A DNA stretch of 64,000 nucleotides from Coprinus comatus (lineage: Eukaryota; Basidiomycota; Agaricomycetes; Agaricales; Agaricaceae). The DNA is taken from positions 124,001 to 188,000 of the forward strand of contig JAWPGT010000030.1 in NCBI GenBank assembly GCA_034638255.1. The letters run 5' to 3'. Each line of letters opens with the position of its first letter. Position 1 is the stretch's first letter. This document shows, one piece after another, positions 11,623-21,555 of the stretch. Under the pieces are notes generated by a model that worked only from the letters and a program-made list of their open reading frames with translations, ran no database searches and was not told the origin of the DNA. A program made the translations under genes and the position numbers.

Positions 11623-12242
11623 TGAAGATCAGAAAAATGGTCTAAAAGACAAAATAAAATTACGAGTGTAGTTACGTCCATCAACTGTCAAGCTTCGAAC
11701 CCGAAACAACGACGTTCAAGGATTCAGGGTGCTCTTCGATGAATAAATTTGAGGAAAACGAGTTGTTAGGCAGAGAGTCAAGTAAAGAGGATGGAGACGA
11801 TTTAGAAAGAGATTTTTAGATAGAAAATGGGGGTAAAATTCACTGAGTATCATCTCTACCACCAGAGACTATATACTGTCTACTGAATACAATACCAATT
11901 AAAGAAAATTTAAATAAACTCCAAACTCACAAAACCAAATATAGAGAAGGATAAACAAGTTTCTACTGCAACTAAATAGGAATTTTCTAGAAGGTAGAGC
12001 TAAGATACCGAAGAATAATTGAAAGAGAAGAGTTAGAGACCGAAATTGAACAGAATATGTAAAGATTTTTTGAGCACTGAGAAGAAAGTTTGGAACAGAG
12101 AGGAAGAAAGTAAACAAATATATCTTATCACTGAATTGGATTTCGTAACTTATTTGGATCTTGGAAGAGAACTGAAGGTTCAGTTACGAAAACACGTTGG
12201 GAATATTGTTATTCCACAACGAGACGAACTGAGACCTTCACA
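11623..12242 (-). repeat. 3' LTR of element B (620 bp)
   Basis: On the element's own strand it begins TGTGAAGG and ends GATCTTCA, so it has TG...CA ends. It differs from the 5' LTR by five transitions. Preceded on the inside by AGGAGG, a minimal polypurine tract (12243-12248). Confidence 0.92.
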
Positions 12243-12379
12243 CCTCCTGGGTACTTTGAATACTGACCTCCGGTCAGTGAGTGGAAGATAAAAAAAAACA
12301 GGATGAAGGTGATTAAAGATGATAAATGATGAATAGGTTGCAAAATTTGTGAAGGGTGGTGAATATGGTGGTTGAACAC

Positions 12380-14035
12380 CTAGTTCGACTCAACTGGAGT
12401 TACGTCCATATGAATGTCGAGTTTGGGAGTGTAGGGAATGAGTGGGGATGATTGGAGATTCAGGAGAGCATTAGCAGAATCTTGAATAAATATCTCGTCT
12501 TCTTGGTTGTCTACATCATATGAAAGGTCTTCGAGAGCTTTTGGGGTCGCTTCAGTGAGTTTGGTGACTGGGATTGCTCGAATATCGCGTGGGTGATAGG
12601 GAACAAGTCGAAATACAGCAAAACAAAGTTTGGAGATGGATCCATTGAGTTCAGCAAGTATATATGATCCTCCTTTCATCCTTTTTAATACTACCATTGG
12701 TCCGAAGTATCTGGCTTTGGTTTTGCTTCCAACATCGTTGTTGTATCGAGAATTTCGCACTAGGACAAGGGTACCGGGAGAGAAGTTGAAATCTTGAATG
12801 AGATTCACATATTTTTCATTAAAATGACAGATAGATTCGTATCTTGCTTTGATAACCATTTCTTTCACCTTGGCTAAGTCTTGGGGTCGTTTTTGAAGCT
12901 GAATTGTGCGGATTGCAATAAGTTCTGATGTAGAGAGTGGTTTGGTGAATGTGGGAGCAAGGTAAGTTGCTTCTGCGAGGTCAAAAGGAAGGAGAGGTTC
13001 GATTCCATGGGCTATGTAGTAGGGAGAGTATCCAGTGGATTTCTGAATTGAAATTCGCTCAGCCCAGAAAACTGAAGGAGCTACTGTAGTCCAACGATTA
13101 TCCTCTCCTCCAGCAGCTTTTACCAATGATTCCCTCACATCAAAGTGTCTTCTTTCGACTGGGCCATTTACACGAGAGTTATATGGTGATATGCAAATGT
13201 GGTTGATCTTGTATCGTTCTGAGAGGTATTCAGCAGCTTGTACAAAGGCTGGACCATTATCTGTGATGATTTCTTCAATAGCACCCCATCTGCACAAAAT
13301 ATCTTCGAAAATGAATGACCCAAGAGTCCTAGCATTCTCCAAACGAAGCATCCTCCATTCCGGGTATGAAGAAAGTGAACAACGAGCTTGAACAATGTAC
13401 CTGAAGCCATTTGACTTTGGCATGAACATAGTGTCGATGTAGGCCTTCCTGAATAAATTGAGAGGAGTTGGAACGATTGGAGGAATGTAGAAATGGTGGG
13501 TGAGGCGAGTTTGACATTCATGACATGTCTTGATAAACCACTTGACATCTTGTTCAAGATAAGGCCACCAAAATCGTTCCAAAAGTCGAATTCTGACAGT
13601 AAATATTCCCTTATGTCCCATCTCATCATGTGCTTGACATATCAGCTCATATCTCCGTTCTTCTGGTACCACCAACTTGTGCTTCATCTTCCCATCCTTT
13701 TTCCAAAGTTTACCATCCATCACAAAAAATCCTGCTGCATATTGAACAAATCGTTTGAAGGCCTTGTCAGAGAGTTCTTGAGGTCGCTTGGGATCAATTA
13801 GGAACGCTTGGACTTGATTTAGTTCTAAATCTCGAGCTTTTGCTTTGTCCGAACGAGGAATAGTGGGGAGAGACAATTCTGATGATGTAGAGGCTTGATT
13901 TACGAGGATTTTAATGGGGAAAGTGTTATTAGAGGTAGACTGATCGGAGGACGAGTGTAGAAGATGTGAGAAGTGTTTCCCCACTGAAAAATTGTTTAAG
14001 CTTCGATTGAGAAGGTGTTCATCATCATTATCCAA
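12380..14035 (-). CDS. Integrase of element B
   Basis: The frame is open for 551 codons from about 14035 and carries an integrase of the retroviral/Ty3 type. It catalyses insertion of the element cDNA. Visible parts: an HHCC zinc-binding region (CQAHDEMGHKG ... CHECQ, about residues 133-175), then the DDE core with D in KAYIDTMFM (about residue 206), D in IITDNGPAF (about 262) and E in PVERRHFDV (about 298). A C-terminal region follows with the beta-type module LVLVRNSRYNND...ARYFGPMVVLKR. No chromodomain signature was recognised. The frame lacks a proper ATG at its start and overlaps the RT-RNase H frame by 40 nt in the -1 phase, so it is probably part of one polyprotein joined by a frameshift, or separated by a one-base deletion. 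Confidence 0.88.
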   Translation of the reverse strand: MDNDDEHLLNRSLNNFSVGKHFSHLLHSSSDQSTSNNTFPIKILVNQASTSSELSLPTIPRSDKAKARDLELNQVQAFLIDPKRPQELSDKAFKRFVQYAAGFFVMDGKLWKKDGKMKHKLVVPEERRYELICQAHDEMGHKGIFTVRIRLLERFWWPYLEQDVKWFIKTCHECQTRLTHHFYIPPIVPTPLNLFRKAYIDTMFMPKSNGFRYIVQARCSLSSYPEWRMLRLENARTLGSFIFEDILCRWGAIEEIITDNGPAFVQAAEYLSERYKINHICISPYNSRVNGPVERRHFDVRESLVKAAGGEDNRWTTVAPSVFWAERISIQKSTGYSPYYIAHGIEPLLPFDLAEATYLAPTFTKPLSTSELIAIRTIQLQKRPQDLAKVKEMVIKARYESICHFNEKYVNLIQDFNFSPGTLVLVRNSRYNNDVGSKTKARYFGPMVVLKRMKGGSYILAELNGSISKLCFAVFRLVPYHPRDIRAIPVTKLTEATPKALEDLSYDVDNQEDEIFIQDSANALLNLQSSPLIPYTPKLDIHMDVTPVESN

Positions 14036-16053
14036 TATAGATCATCTTGAGAATAAGAGCTGAATGCTTCCAAATTGGTTCTTGAGATTTGAGTGAATTT
14101 GAAGCAATTTGCGTCATCAATCCAGTCTTCATAGTCATCTTCAACTTCAGGATCTTCTGGGGCCTTGGGACGATGAGATAGACCATCTGGACCATGTTCT
14201 TTGCCTGGAATGTGATGGAGATGAAAATCAAATAGTAAAATCACAGCTATCCATCTGTTAATTGTTGCTGAAGGTTGAATATCAGGATTATTGATCATTC
14301 CCTTGATATATTTCACATCCACCTCCACCACAAGATTCCTAACTCCAATAATCCAAATCCTAGCATCCTTCAACGCCCTAAACAGTCCAAATAACTCCAA
14401 CTTTGCTTGAGAATAACGAGACTCGCGTTCATTTAATGTAATGGACCCAAATCTTGAGGGGTAACGTTTTCCATCATCTCCAAGTTGTTGTAAAATATAT
14501 CCCACAGCAATGTGCGAAGTATCAACTGCTAAAATGACTTCATTGTCATTAGAGTAGTCAATAGCCCGAATACAAGGTGAGTTCTTTGCCAGTTCCTTCA
14601 ACCTATCCATAGCTGCTTGTTCCTCCTCTCCAAACTGAAATTCTACTCCTTTCTTCGTCAATCTAACCAAGGGTTTTGCAATTGATGCAAAATTCCGAAT
14701 AAATATGCGAATGGTGCCCAGAGTACCTAGGAATCCTCGTACTTCAGTAAGACTTGAACAGGATGGCCAATCAACGATTTTCTGGACTCTTGATACATCT
14801 GGAAGTCTTCCTTCATATGTACAGAGGTGTCCGACCACAATTGCTGTTGAAGTGCAGAAGCGAGACTTGGAGGCTGAGAAGGTTCCTCCAGCATGAGAAA
14901 TGCGTTGAATAATTCTGTTGACGTTCTGGAGGTGTTCCCAAACAAATTTTCGGATTTTCGGATTTTCTGGGATAGTTTCGAAGCCATCTTCTGTTTCATA
15001 TCGAGTTTTTGGCCCTTTAACTAGAACGTCATCAACAAATGGAACAGCAATGTCAGGGATTTCGTCTTGAAGAAGGAAGGTGAGATCTCCATGTTGTACT
15101 TGCATAGAATTGGTATAGCCCATGGGGATTGAAGTGAGTCTGAGGGTACCGAGGGGTGTTTGGAAGGTAGTAAGATCTCTAGATTCTGGGGCTAGCTCTC
15201 TTTGATCAAATCCCACAAATAAATCAAACACTCCATAGCATCCACGACCTCCAAAAGATTCAGCATACTGTTCCACAATTGGAGGTACACCAGAATCTTT
15301 AATTGTAACAGCATTTAATGGTTGAAGATCATGAACCAATCGGAGCGATTTCTTGTCCTTCTTGAGTACACAGAACCACCTTGAATGATAGGAAGAGCTA
15401 GAGGGCTCATAGACACCAGCAGTGATTTTTGATTTAATTATTTTAACCACTTGCTTGTATATACCAGGAGGAATTGGAATATTTTTGAGGACCCATGGAA
15501 CATGTTCAACAGTTGGGATTGTGATGGGATCAAAATAGTCACTAGAAAACTTTCCCTTCTCATTTTCTGACCACGCAAATCCGAGTTCTTGAAGTTTGAT
15601 TAAATAGTGAACCAATTTCTCCTCCTCAGGCCATAAAAATCCATCTGGGTTTACATTCATCACCTCCTTGCGTTCTAATGTGTAGCGAGAGCTGGGAGAG
15701 AAGTCTGGAGGATGGGTTGGAAGTATTGGCAAGGATTCAAGGGGATTGCAGGGAATTCTGCGAACAATTCTGAAGTCTTCAGGGAGAGTGGTAGCAACAG
15801 GTTTAATTCGATTTGCGACTTTCTTGTAGGCATATGATGATATTTCTTGGTGTCCAAGGTAGTTCTCAAGTTCAGGAATTAATATTTCATATATTTCTTG
15901 AGGCTTGTTAATAGGATTAAATGGTTTCGAGGTGAATGCGAGAGGTGAGATCATAGTGCATGAAAGATATTTTCCGGATTTGGAAGGTCTGATGGCATCA
16001 ATTGATTTTGAGCAGTCTCCTCGGTTAGGATGGACCGAATCATCGACATTCAA
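13996..16053 (-). CDS. Reverse transcriptase-RNase H of element B
   Basis: An open frame of about 685 codons encodes RT followed by RNase H. RT landmarks are VLKKDKKSLRLVHDLQPLN, GCYGVFDLFVGFDQ, the box VPFVDDVLVKGP (the YxDD aspartates; FVDD) and GFLGTLGTIRIFI of the thumb/connection. RNase H shows VILAVDTSHIAVGYILQQ, the glutamate in SQAKLELFGLF and the terminal IPGKEHGPDGLSHRP. There is no ATG at its 5' end; the frame starts one base before the gag-protease stop, in the -1 phase, at GGGTTTTTGA. It is expressed either through -1 frameshifting or the frame change is a one-base deletion. Full RT motifs suggest recent activity. Confidence 0.9.
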   Translation of the reverse strand: MNVDDSVHPNRGDCSKSIDAIRPSKSGKYLSCTMISPLAFTSKPFNPINKPQEIYEILIPELENYLGHQEISSYAYKKVANRIKPVATTLPEDFRIVRRIPCNPLESLPILPTHPPDFSPSSRYTLERKEVMNVNPDGFLWPEEEKLVHYLIKLQELGFAWSENEKGKFSSDYFDPITIPTVEHVPWVLKNIPIPPGIYKQVVKIIKSKITAGVYEPSSSSYHSRWFCVLKKDKKSLRLVHDLQPLNAVTIKDSGVPPIVEQYAESFGGRGCYGVFDLFVGFDQRELAPESRDLTTFQTPLGTLRLTSIPMGYTNSMQVQHGDLTFLLQDEIPDIAVPFVDDVLVKGPKTRYETEDGFETIPENPKIRKFVWEHLQNVNRIIQRISHAGGTFSASKSRFCTSTAIVVGHLCTYEGRLPDVSRVQKIVDWPSCSSLTEVRGFLGTLGTIRIFIRNFASIAKPLVRLTKKGVEFQFGEEEQAAMDRLKELAKNSPCIRAIDYSNDNEVILAVDTSHIAVGYILQQLGDDGKRYPSRFGSITLNERESRYSQAKLELFGLFRALKDARIWIIGVRNLVVEVDVKYIKGMINNPDIQPSATINRWIAVILLFDFHLHHIPGKEHGPDGLSHRPKAPEDPEVEDDYEDWIDDANCFKFTQISRTNLEAFSSYSQDDLYWIMMMNTFSIEA

Positions 16054-18317
16054 AAACCCTCTTGGGAGTTTTCAGATTTTGGAATATGGATGGAGGTAGG
16101 GACTGTAATAGTTTCATGGGAGTTGGGATCATATAAACTGAGGTACGAGTCTCCATTAGGGAAGTGTTTCACTTGTGCACCTGTTAATGTGACAAAAGGA
16201 TGACCAAGAAGTAAGTCATAAGGTGGATTTTCGAGGACGTGGGCTTGTAGATAAAAGATATTTCGTCCAATATGAACTGGTAGATTAAAAATTAATCCAA
16301 TGGTTCGCCCTTTAGTTCCATTAGCTGCTTGCATCTTCAAACTTCTGTCTTGGTAGAGAGGAAGTCCGAGTTTTTCCCAAATCTCTTTCCTAAGTCCAAT
16401 AATTTGCGATCCATCATCAAGAATACCCTCTACTTCTTCCTTTCCATTAATATTCACCATAATTGAACAAAGATCTTCAATTTCTTTTGCCACTACAACA
16501 GAGGAATCAAGGGGAGAGGAATATGATTGGTGTTGAAGGAATGAGGAAATGGAATTGTCTGATGGAGAGTCGGATTCTTCGAGCATAGCAGATGTTATAG
16601 ATGATCCAGTAGGTACTCTGTGAGTGGTGACCTGTTCCTTGATGTGTTTCCTAACTTCTGGAGCAATGGCATAGAGTTCTCTTTGAGATATGGTGATTGT
16701 CCCATCCAAACTTCGTTGAATTACATCCTGAACTGCTTTGGTGTCTTCAATAGGTGCGGAAAATCGATACTGTGGCTGGGTAGAGGTAGAACTTGGATTA
16801 GAGGGTTTTGGTTGGGAGATTTTCGCATTAGAGGTTTGGGAAGAAGCAGGGTTGGAAGAAGCAGGTTGAGAAGTGTTTGAAGGTCCAGAATTCTGGTTTT
16901 GGGTGTTCTGAGTACTTTTCCCCTTTCCAATTCGCTTTTTAATCTCGTCTTGACGTTTTATATTGGCTAGGGTGATTGCTTCAAGTCTAGTGAGTTCTTC
17001 TTCGTCTTCCTGAGTAGGAGAAGTAATATGGGCCATAGATGAAGCACAGGAAATTGGGGAGGGGTCTGAAGCAGGGGAGACTTGAATGATATTGACATTA
17101 GCTTGTACTGAAGAGGGTGAGCGATTTTTGTGCCAATTATCGATTCTTTCCTTCATATTCCTTCCAATCATGGTTTGAGGCGAGATTAGAGTCCCATCTG
17201 GGGTGCAAAGACGATTTGAAGGGTCCCTAATGCATAAGCCTCATCTAATATAGTCTTCTACCACAGAACAATTCCTAAACATGTGTTGTGGGTTGGAACA
17301 GAAGCCACATGGCCATGCAGGTCGTCTTTGTTGAGTGCTTAACTGGTTGGGAGGAGGATAGACTGGATTTTGCAATGGTAAATTAAGTTTTCCAGCTAAT
17401 CGATTGAGGAAAGCATCAGAAGTGAGGATTCTTTCGATATCTGACATGTCAAAGGTGTCCCGAGCAGTGGAGGGCGGAATTGAGGGGATAGGAGCAGAAA
17501 TTGGATGAGGATTATATGGAGAAGGAGTAGGGAAAGGTAATTGAGGTCCAGTGCTCATTCCATCCAATAAAAATCGTGCAGCCTGCTCTACTGATGCCAT
17601 ATCCCATGGTTCATCAAGTGGATGAAGGGGATCTTGTAAGCGAAGCTGAATGCGAAGCTGGTTGCGAAAATTGAGGTGAAATCCATTGATGAACAGTTTA
17701 TTCCTCTCCCTAACTGAAATTAGTCTTCTGTTCAAAAGCCAAGTCGCTTGTGTAATAAATCCTCGGTAGTATTCACCAAATTGAAGTCTGTTTTGCATGG
17801 GAGCTGCTGCTTGTTGTTCTACGAAAATTTCGAGGTCTGTAACACTGCAACGAAGTCCATCTTCTGCTCCTGGGTACATGGAAAGAATTTCCTCCTTAAA
17901 GCACACCCAATCATTCCCAGATGCAGATGGTCTACTGGCCCAAACACTGTAATCTGTACTCCCAAGATACCGTAGTGTGTGTTCAATTTGTTATCTCTGG
18001 TTAAGCTGGCATTCTGTTGCTAGGAATTCGATTTCATTGAAGAATTGTGGAAGAGATTGTAGGTTTCCATCAAATTTTGGTGCACTAGGACTGTAGCGAG
18101 AGGGCATAGTTTGACGAGGCTGGAGAGGTGCAGGTTGGGGTAGAATGCCAGGATTTAATTGGACAGGAGGGTGGGCAGGGAATTGAGCAGGAACAAAGGC
18201 AGGTTGAGGGTTATTAGGTGGAGGGGGAAAATGGTGAGCATTGTACGTGGGGGGTTGTTGTATGGGTCCTTGGGGTTGTATAATGGGAGATCCAGGTTGC
18301 GAAGTAATGTTAGACAT
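16050..18317 (-). pseudogene. Gag-protease frame of element B with two in-frame stops
   Basis: A single minus frame runs from ATG 18317 to TGA 16050, interrupted by TAA at about 17991 and TGA at about 17241. Part 1 is Pro/Gln-rich. Part 2 (17906-17241) is the helical capsid-like region followed by WPCGFCSNPQHMFRNCSVVEDY, a single CCHC zinc knuckle (CX2CX4HX4C). Part 3 (17171-16050) has a Ser/Pro-rich linker and an aspartic protease with VEGILDDGSQIIGL as active-site motif and a LLLGHPFV flap-side motif. Both stops could come from C:G to T:A changes (for example CAA to TAA, CGA to TGA). The frame upstream of the ATG stays open to the LTR (about 75 codons) without another ATG, so the true start is uncertain. 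Confidence 0.82.
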
Positions 18318-18522
18318 TATAGTGGAATTATTTGGAGTATCAGAATGGGGAGGGGATAAGAGGAGAGTAATGTCAGAGTCGGAATTGGATAGATAAGCAA
18401 ATGAGAAAAATTCTTCGGCAGTGGCTAAGGTGTCGATTGAGATGTTATGAGGATCGTGGAGTGTTCGGGAGACTTCTTGGGCAAGGTTTGATGGAATCCT
18501 GAACGGAAAATTCAGGTTTGAA

Positions 18523-18542
18523 GCCCCTCGCGGTGGGCTCCA
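18523..18542 (-). other. Candidate primer-binding site of element B
   Basis: Two bases inside the 5' LTR, the element strand reads TGGAGCCCACCGCGAGGGGC. Its complement ends in GGGCTCCA, as the 3' end of a mature tRNA would. A lysine tRNA is a possible primer, but the tRNA species was not established. Confidence 0.5.
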
Positions 18543-18544
18543 GT

Positions 18545-19164
18545 TGAAGATCAGAAAAATGGTCTAAAAGACAAAATAAAATTACGAGTGCAGTTGCGTC
18601 CGTCAACTGTCAAGCTTCGAACCCGAAACAACGACGTTCAAGGATTCAGGGTGCTCTTCGATGAATAAATTTGAGGAAAACGAGTTGTTAGGCAGAGAGT
18701 CAAGTAAAGAGGATGGAGACGATTTAGAAAGAGATTTTTAGATAGAAAATGGGGGTAAAATTCACTGAGTATCATCTCTACCACCAGAGACTATATACTG
18801 TCTACTGAATACAATACCAATTAAAGAAAATTTAAATAAACTCCAAACTCACAAAACCAAATATAGAGAAGGATAAACAAGTTTCTACTGCAACTAAATA
18901 GGAATTTTCTAGAAGGTAGAGCTAAGATACCGAAGAATAATTGAAAGAGAAGAGTTAGAGACCGAAATTGAACAGAATATGTAAAGATTTTTTGAGCACT
19001 GAGAAGAAAGTTTGGAACAGAGAGGAAGAAAGTAAACAAATATATCTTATCACTGAATTGGATTTCGTAACTTATTTGGATCTTGGAAGAGAACTGAAGG
19101 TTCAGTTACGAAAACACATTGGGAATATTGTTATTCCACAATGAGACGAACTGAGACCTTCACA
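18545..19164 (-). repeat. 5' LTR of element B (620 bp)
   Basis: Same length as the 3' LTR with five transition differences (three near 18590-18603, two near 19117 and 19141). It is directly flanked on the outside by the CTAG target duplication. Confidence 0.92.
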
Positions 19165-19319
19165 CTAGCCCAGAGCTCAAGATAGTTGGGAGTCTGTGGG
19201 ATAGAAGAGTGTAAGGAATTGTTGCCATTGGAGGAAGTAGTGGATGGTAGTTGAAGAGTAGAAGGGGAGGAAGTGTTGGTTTGGATTGGGATAAGAGTTG
19301 GGGTGGTGGGTTGAGACAT
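19165..19319 (-). pseudogene. Gag-like zinc-knuckle ORF of element A', 5' part
   Basis: Starts at 19319 with MSQPTTPTLIPIQTN, nearly identical to the start of the element A ORF (MSQPTTPTLTPIQTN at 6071). It stops being homologous at the CTAG target site, where element B is inserted. The remaining reading frame continues at 11618 on the far side of element B. Confidence 0.8.
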
Positions 19320-19396
19320 TGTGGATAATTAGTTGTAGATTTTATATTGTCTCTTATATTCTGTTAGTATTTCACCAGTGTTTTCCAGATCTGCTT

Positions 19397-19948
19397 TGTT
19401 ATAATCTTGCCTATACCTCCATTTCGGTATGGATGATGCTACAATGGACCTCTTCAAGGTGCTCATAGGAGGAGAACATCTACTCTTACTGAGACTACTT
19501 TCAGAGGACAACCTCTACAGTACTCAGACTGTAGATCACAGGTATTCCTTACTAGTAAATCGTTTGTGCAGGAGTTAGAGCTAACTCTGAGTTCTAGGGT
19601 TATCAAGGTAGAGGCAGAACAATGATAGCAAGTAGAACTGAAGGAACGAGAGTATTAAGCTGAAGCTTAATCTCTGTTGCTGTCCATGTATTTATACAAC
19701 TACAATGTACAGGTTGTAGGCTGTGTGTAATACATGTGAGACAGGAAGGTGAAACTATCTACAGCTGAAACAGTGAGTGAAACGACAAGTGGAAGTCCAT
19801 AGAAAGTACTAGTCCAAGGCTATATGAAACGGTAGTCCAAGGCTATATGAAACGGTAGTCCAAGGCTATATGAAACAAGTAAGAGAAAGTACACTATCAT
19901 CCATCATTAGTACTAATGATTAGTTGTGATAAATATGAAACCATAACA
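19397..19948. repeat. Solo LTR (552 bp) with 5-bp target duplication TGCTT
   Basis: Ends are TGTTATAATC and ACCATAACA, so TG...CA with an inverted TGTTAT/ATAACA. The direct repeat TGCTT is at 19392-19396 and 19949-19953. Taking out the insert restores the chromodomain-coding sequence of the host element in register with element A at about 5985-6005. It contains a 23-bp unit (AGTCCAAGGCTATATGAAAC plus GGT) repeated three times at 19811-19877, and a GTATTTATAC word that may be a TATA region on one strand. Confidence 0.85.
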
Positions 19949-20398
19949 TGCTTCATCTTGCTAGGAGTCCTCAGCTAGGGAGTATCCTTTCTATCTAACT
20001 AGGTATTTTCGTCATCCAGGGGCTCCTTTGTATTTCAGGATTACCTTTACTTCCCATTCTTCTTCTTCATTTACTAAATCAGGGGGAGGTACTGCATATA
20101 TTTTCCTATACACATCATTCTCCTCAAGGGGTTGTAACAGTTATATATGAAACTTGTTGTGAATTCTCTATGTTTTGGGTAATTTTAGTTTATAGGTGAC
20201 AGATCCTAATTTCCTTATTATGGGGAATGGGCCTTCTCGTCTTTGTACCATTTTACCAGACTTGTACTAGAGTGGGAGATTGTGGTTGTCTAGCCAGACT
20301 TTCTCTCCGACTTGGAGCACTTGGAGTGGTCAGTTGGCTCTACTAGCCATAACTTAACACATTCATTCATATGCCATTTGGGCTTGATTTTGTGATTG

Positions 20399-20693
20399 TG
20401 TAAGCACAGGATCGTAGAGGACAATGAGGCAAGCACAATGATGAAGGAATGGAAGGAAACCAATAAGAAATGACTGAGATAGAACACAAACACTGCAGAC
20501 ACTTGTATTAGACTAGAGAGTCTTCATATGTCTGCAGGATGCTTCAGTAATATGTGACGTGACATTGTGATGTCACAGAAAGCGGAAACAATCTACAAGT
20601 TCAGAACTCTAAAGAGAATATCCAACCACAACTCTTCTAACCTCAACCAATAATAAGCACTGACCTTGGGGACTGTCTAGAGTATTCCTGACA
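20399..20693. repeat. Solo LTR or small LTR-like insertion (295 bp), target duplication GATTG
   Basis: Begins TGTAAGCACAGG and ends TATTCCTGACA, with TG...CA ends and a 5-bp direct repeat GATTG at 20394-20398 and 20694-20698. Removing it restores continuous alignment to element A pol near 5540-5560. It shares no obvious sequence with the other LTRs in the window, so it represents a different family. Confidence 0.75.
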
Positions 20694-21555
20694 GATTGTT
20701 CTAAATATTCAAAACAATTGTTGAGAGCAGGGATGTTTGATGGTTCTTCAGATGTTGGGAATATTTTGGGAGTGAAACCATACATCAGTTCAAAGGGAGT
20801 GTGATCTCTTTCTGTATGCGTTCAAGAGTTGTGATTGAATTCAAGGATTGGGAGTGATCTGGCCCAAGAGTTCAGGTTTGATGAACAATAGATTGCTAAG
20901 AATAGCTCAATTTCTTGATTGAAATGTTCTGTTGATCTGTCTGATTGTGGGTGATAGGCGGTCGAGTAGGAAGGGGTGATATTGAGTTTTTAATAGAACT
21001 GTTACATTGATTTGACAATAAATTGTAATCCACAATCAGAAATGACCTTTTTAGGGGTTCCATATCTTGAAAAGAGTCATTCGATCAGAATTTCTACTAT
21101 TTCATCAGCAGTGACAATTTTTGATGTTGGAACTATAATTATCCCCTTCATAAGTCCATGGTCCACTATAGATAATATTGAGTCATAGAGTCCATCTGGA
21201 GGAAGATCAGTGATGAGGTCCATGCTGATCTGTAAGAAGGGTCTCATAGAAGCTGGTCCTTTTATGGGTTGGAGGGGGACTTTGATGGGGTGATGATTAA
21301 TTTTGTATTATTGACATGTTCCACAGCCTTTAATGTAGTTTTTGATAAATGTCTTAATTCCTGGCCAATAACAATATTGAGCCAGTTTGCAGGTAGTTTC
21401 ATTGATACCTGGGTATCCAGCTATAATGTGATCATGTACTCAGTGGAGGAGGGTTTGTTGTATTGTAAGATTGTCAGGGATAACAACTTTTCTGTTGAAT
21501 CAGGGGGTTTCATCATCATCAATGTCATAAGGTGGTTGATTGGGGGGTGTCTTCT

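Larger units (their letters stand above)
11623..19164 (-). mobile_element. Element B: nearly intact Ty3/gypsy LTR retrotransposon (7542 bp)
   Basis: Two 620-bp LTRs (11623-12242 and 18545-19164) flank a minus-strand internal region with gag-protease, RT-RNase H and integrase frames. The 4-bp direct repeat CTAG (11619-11622 and 19165-19168) is the target duplication; removing the element plus one repeat re-joins the zinc-knuckle ORF of element A' in alignment with element A. A primer-binding site candidate and a short polypurine tract are in the right places. The LTRs differ at only five positions, so the insertion is recent relative to its host element. Two in-frame stops in gag and two frame changes are the only visible damage. 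Confidence 0.92.
10031..21555 (-). mobile_element. Element A': minus-strand copy of the element A family, split by nested insertions
   Basis: Reading on minus, the parts are: an integrase/chromodomain region (21555 down to about 19330), then the Gag-like zinc-knuckle ORF starting at 19319, interrupted after residue about 55 by element B (11623-19164), resuming at 11618 and running to about 10460, and finally an LTR (10031-10459). Two further solo LTRs lie in the integrase/chromodomain part (19397-19948 and 20399-20693). The upstream end is lost: at 21555 the integrase is abutted by another LTR. The order integrase - zinc-knuckle ORF - LTR is identical to element A, including the about 9-10 bp gap between pol stop and the second ORF. 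Numerous stops show it is dead. Confidence 0.8.
19320..21555 (-). pseudogene. Integrase-chromodomain relic of element A'
   Basis: Reverse-complement sequence follows element A pol from about 4695 to 6060. The integrase zinc region lies near 21500-21280, the catalytic core near 21240-20960, the post-core region near 20950-20700 and the chromodomain-like tail near 20120-19960 and 19396-19330. Two solo LTRs interrupt it. Frames are broken throughout. The upstream RT and RNase H are absent because the copy ends at the LTR at 21556. Confidence 0.75.

Noticed and set aside
11899..12117. Short ORF repeated exactly at 18821-19039
   Set aside because: It lies wholly within the LTRs of element B and has no coding features.
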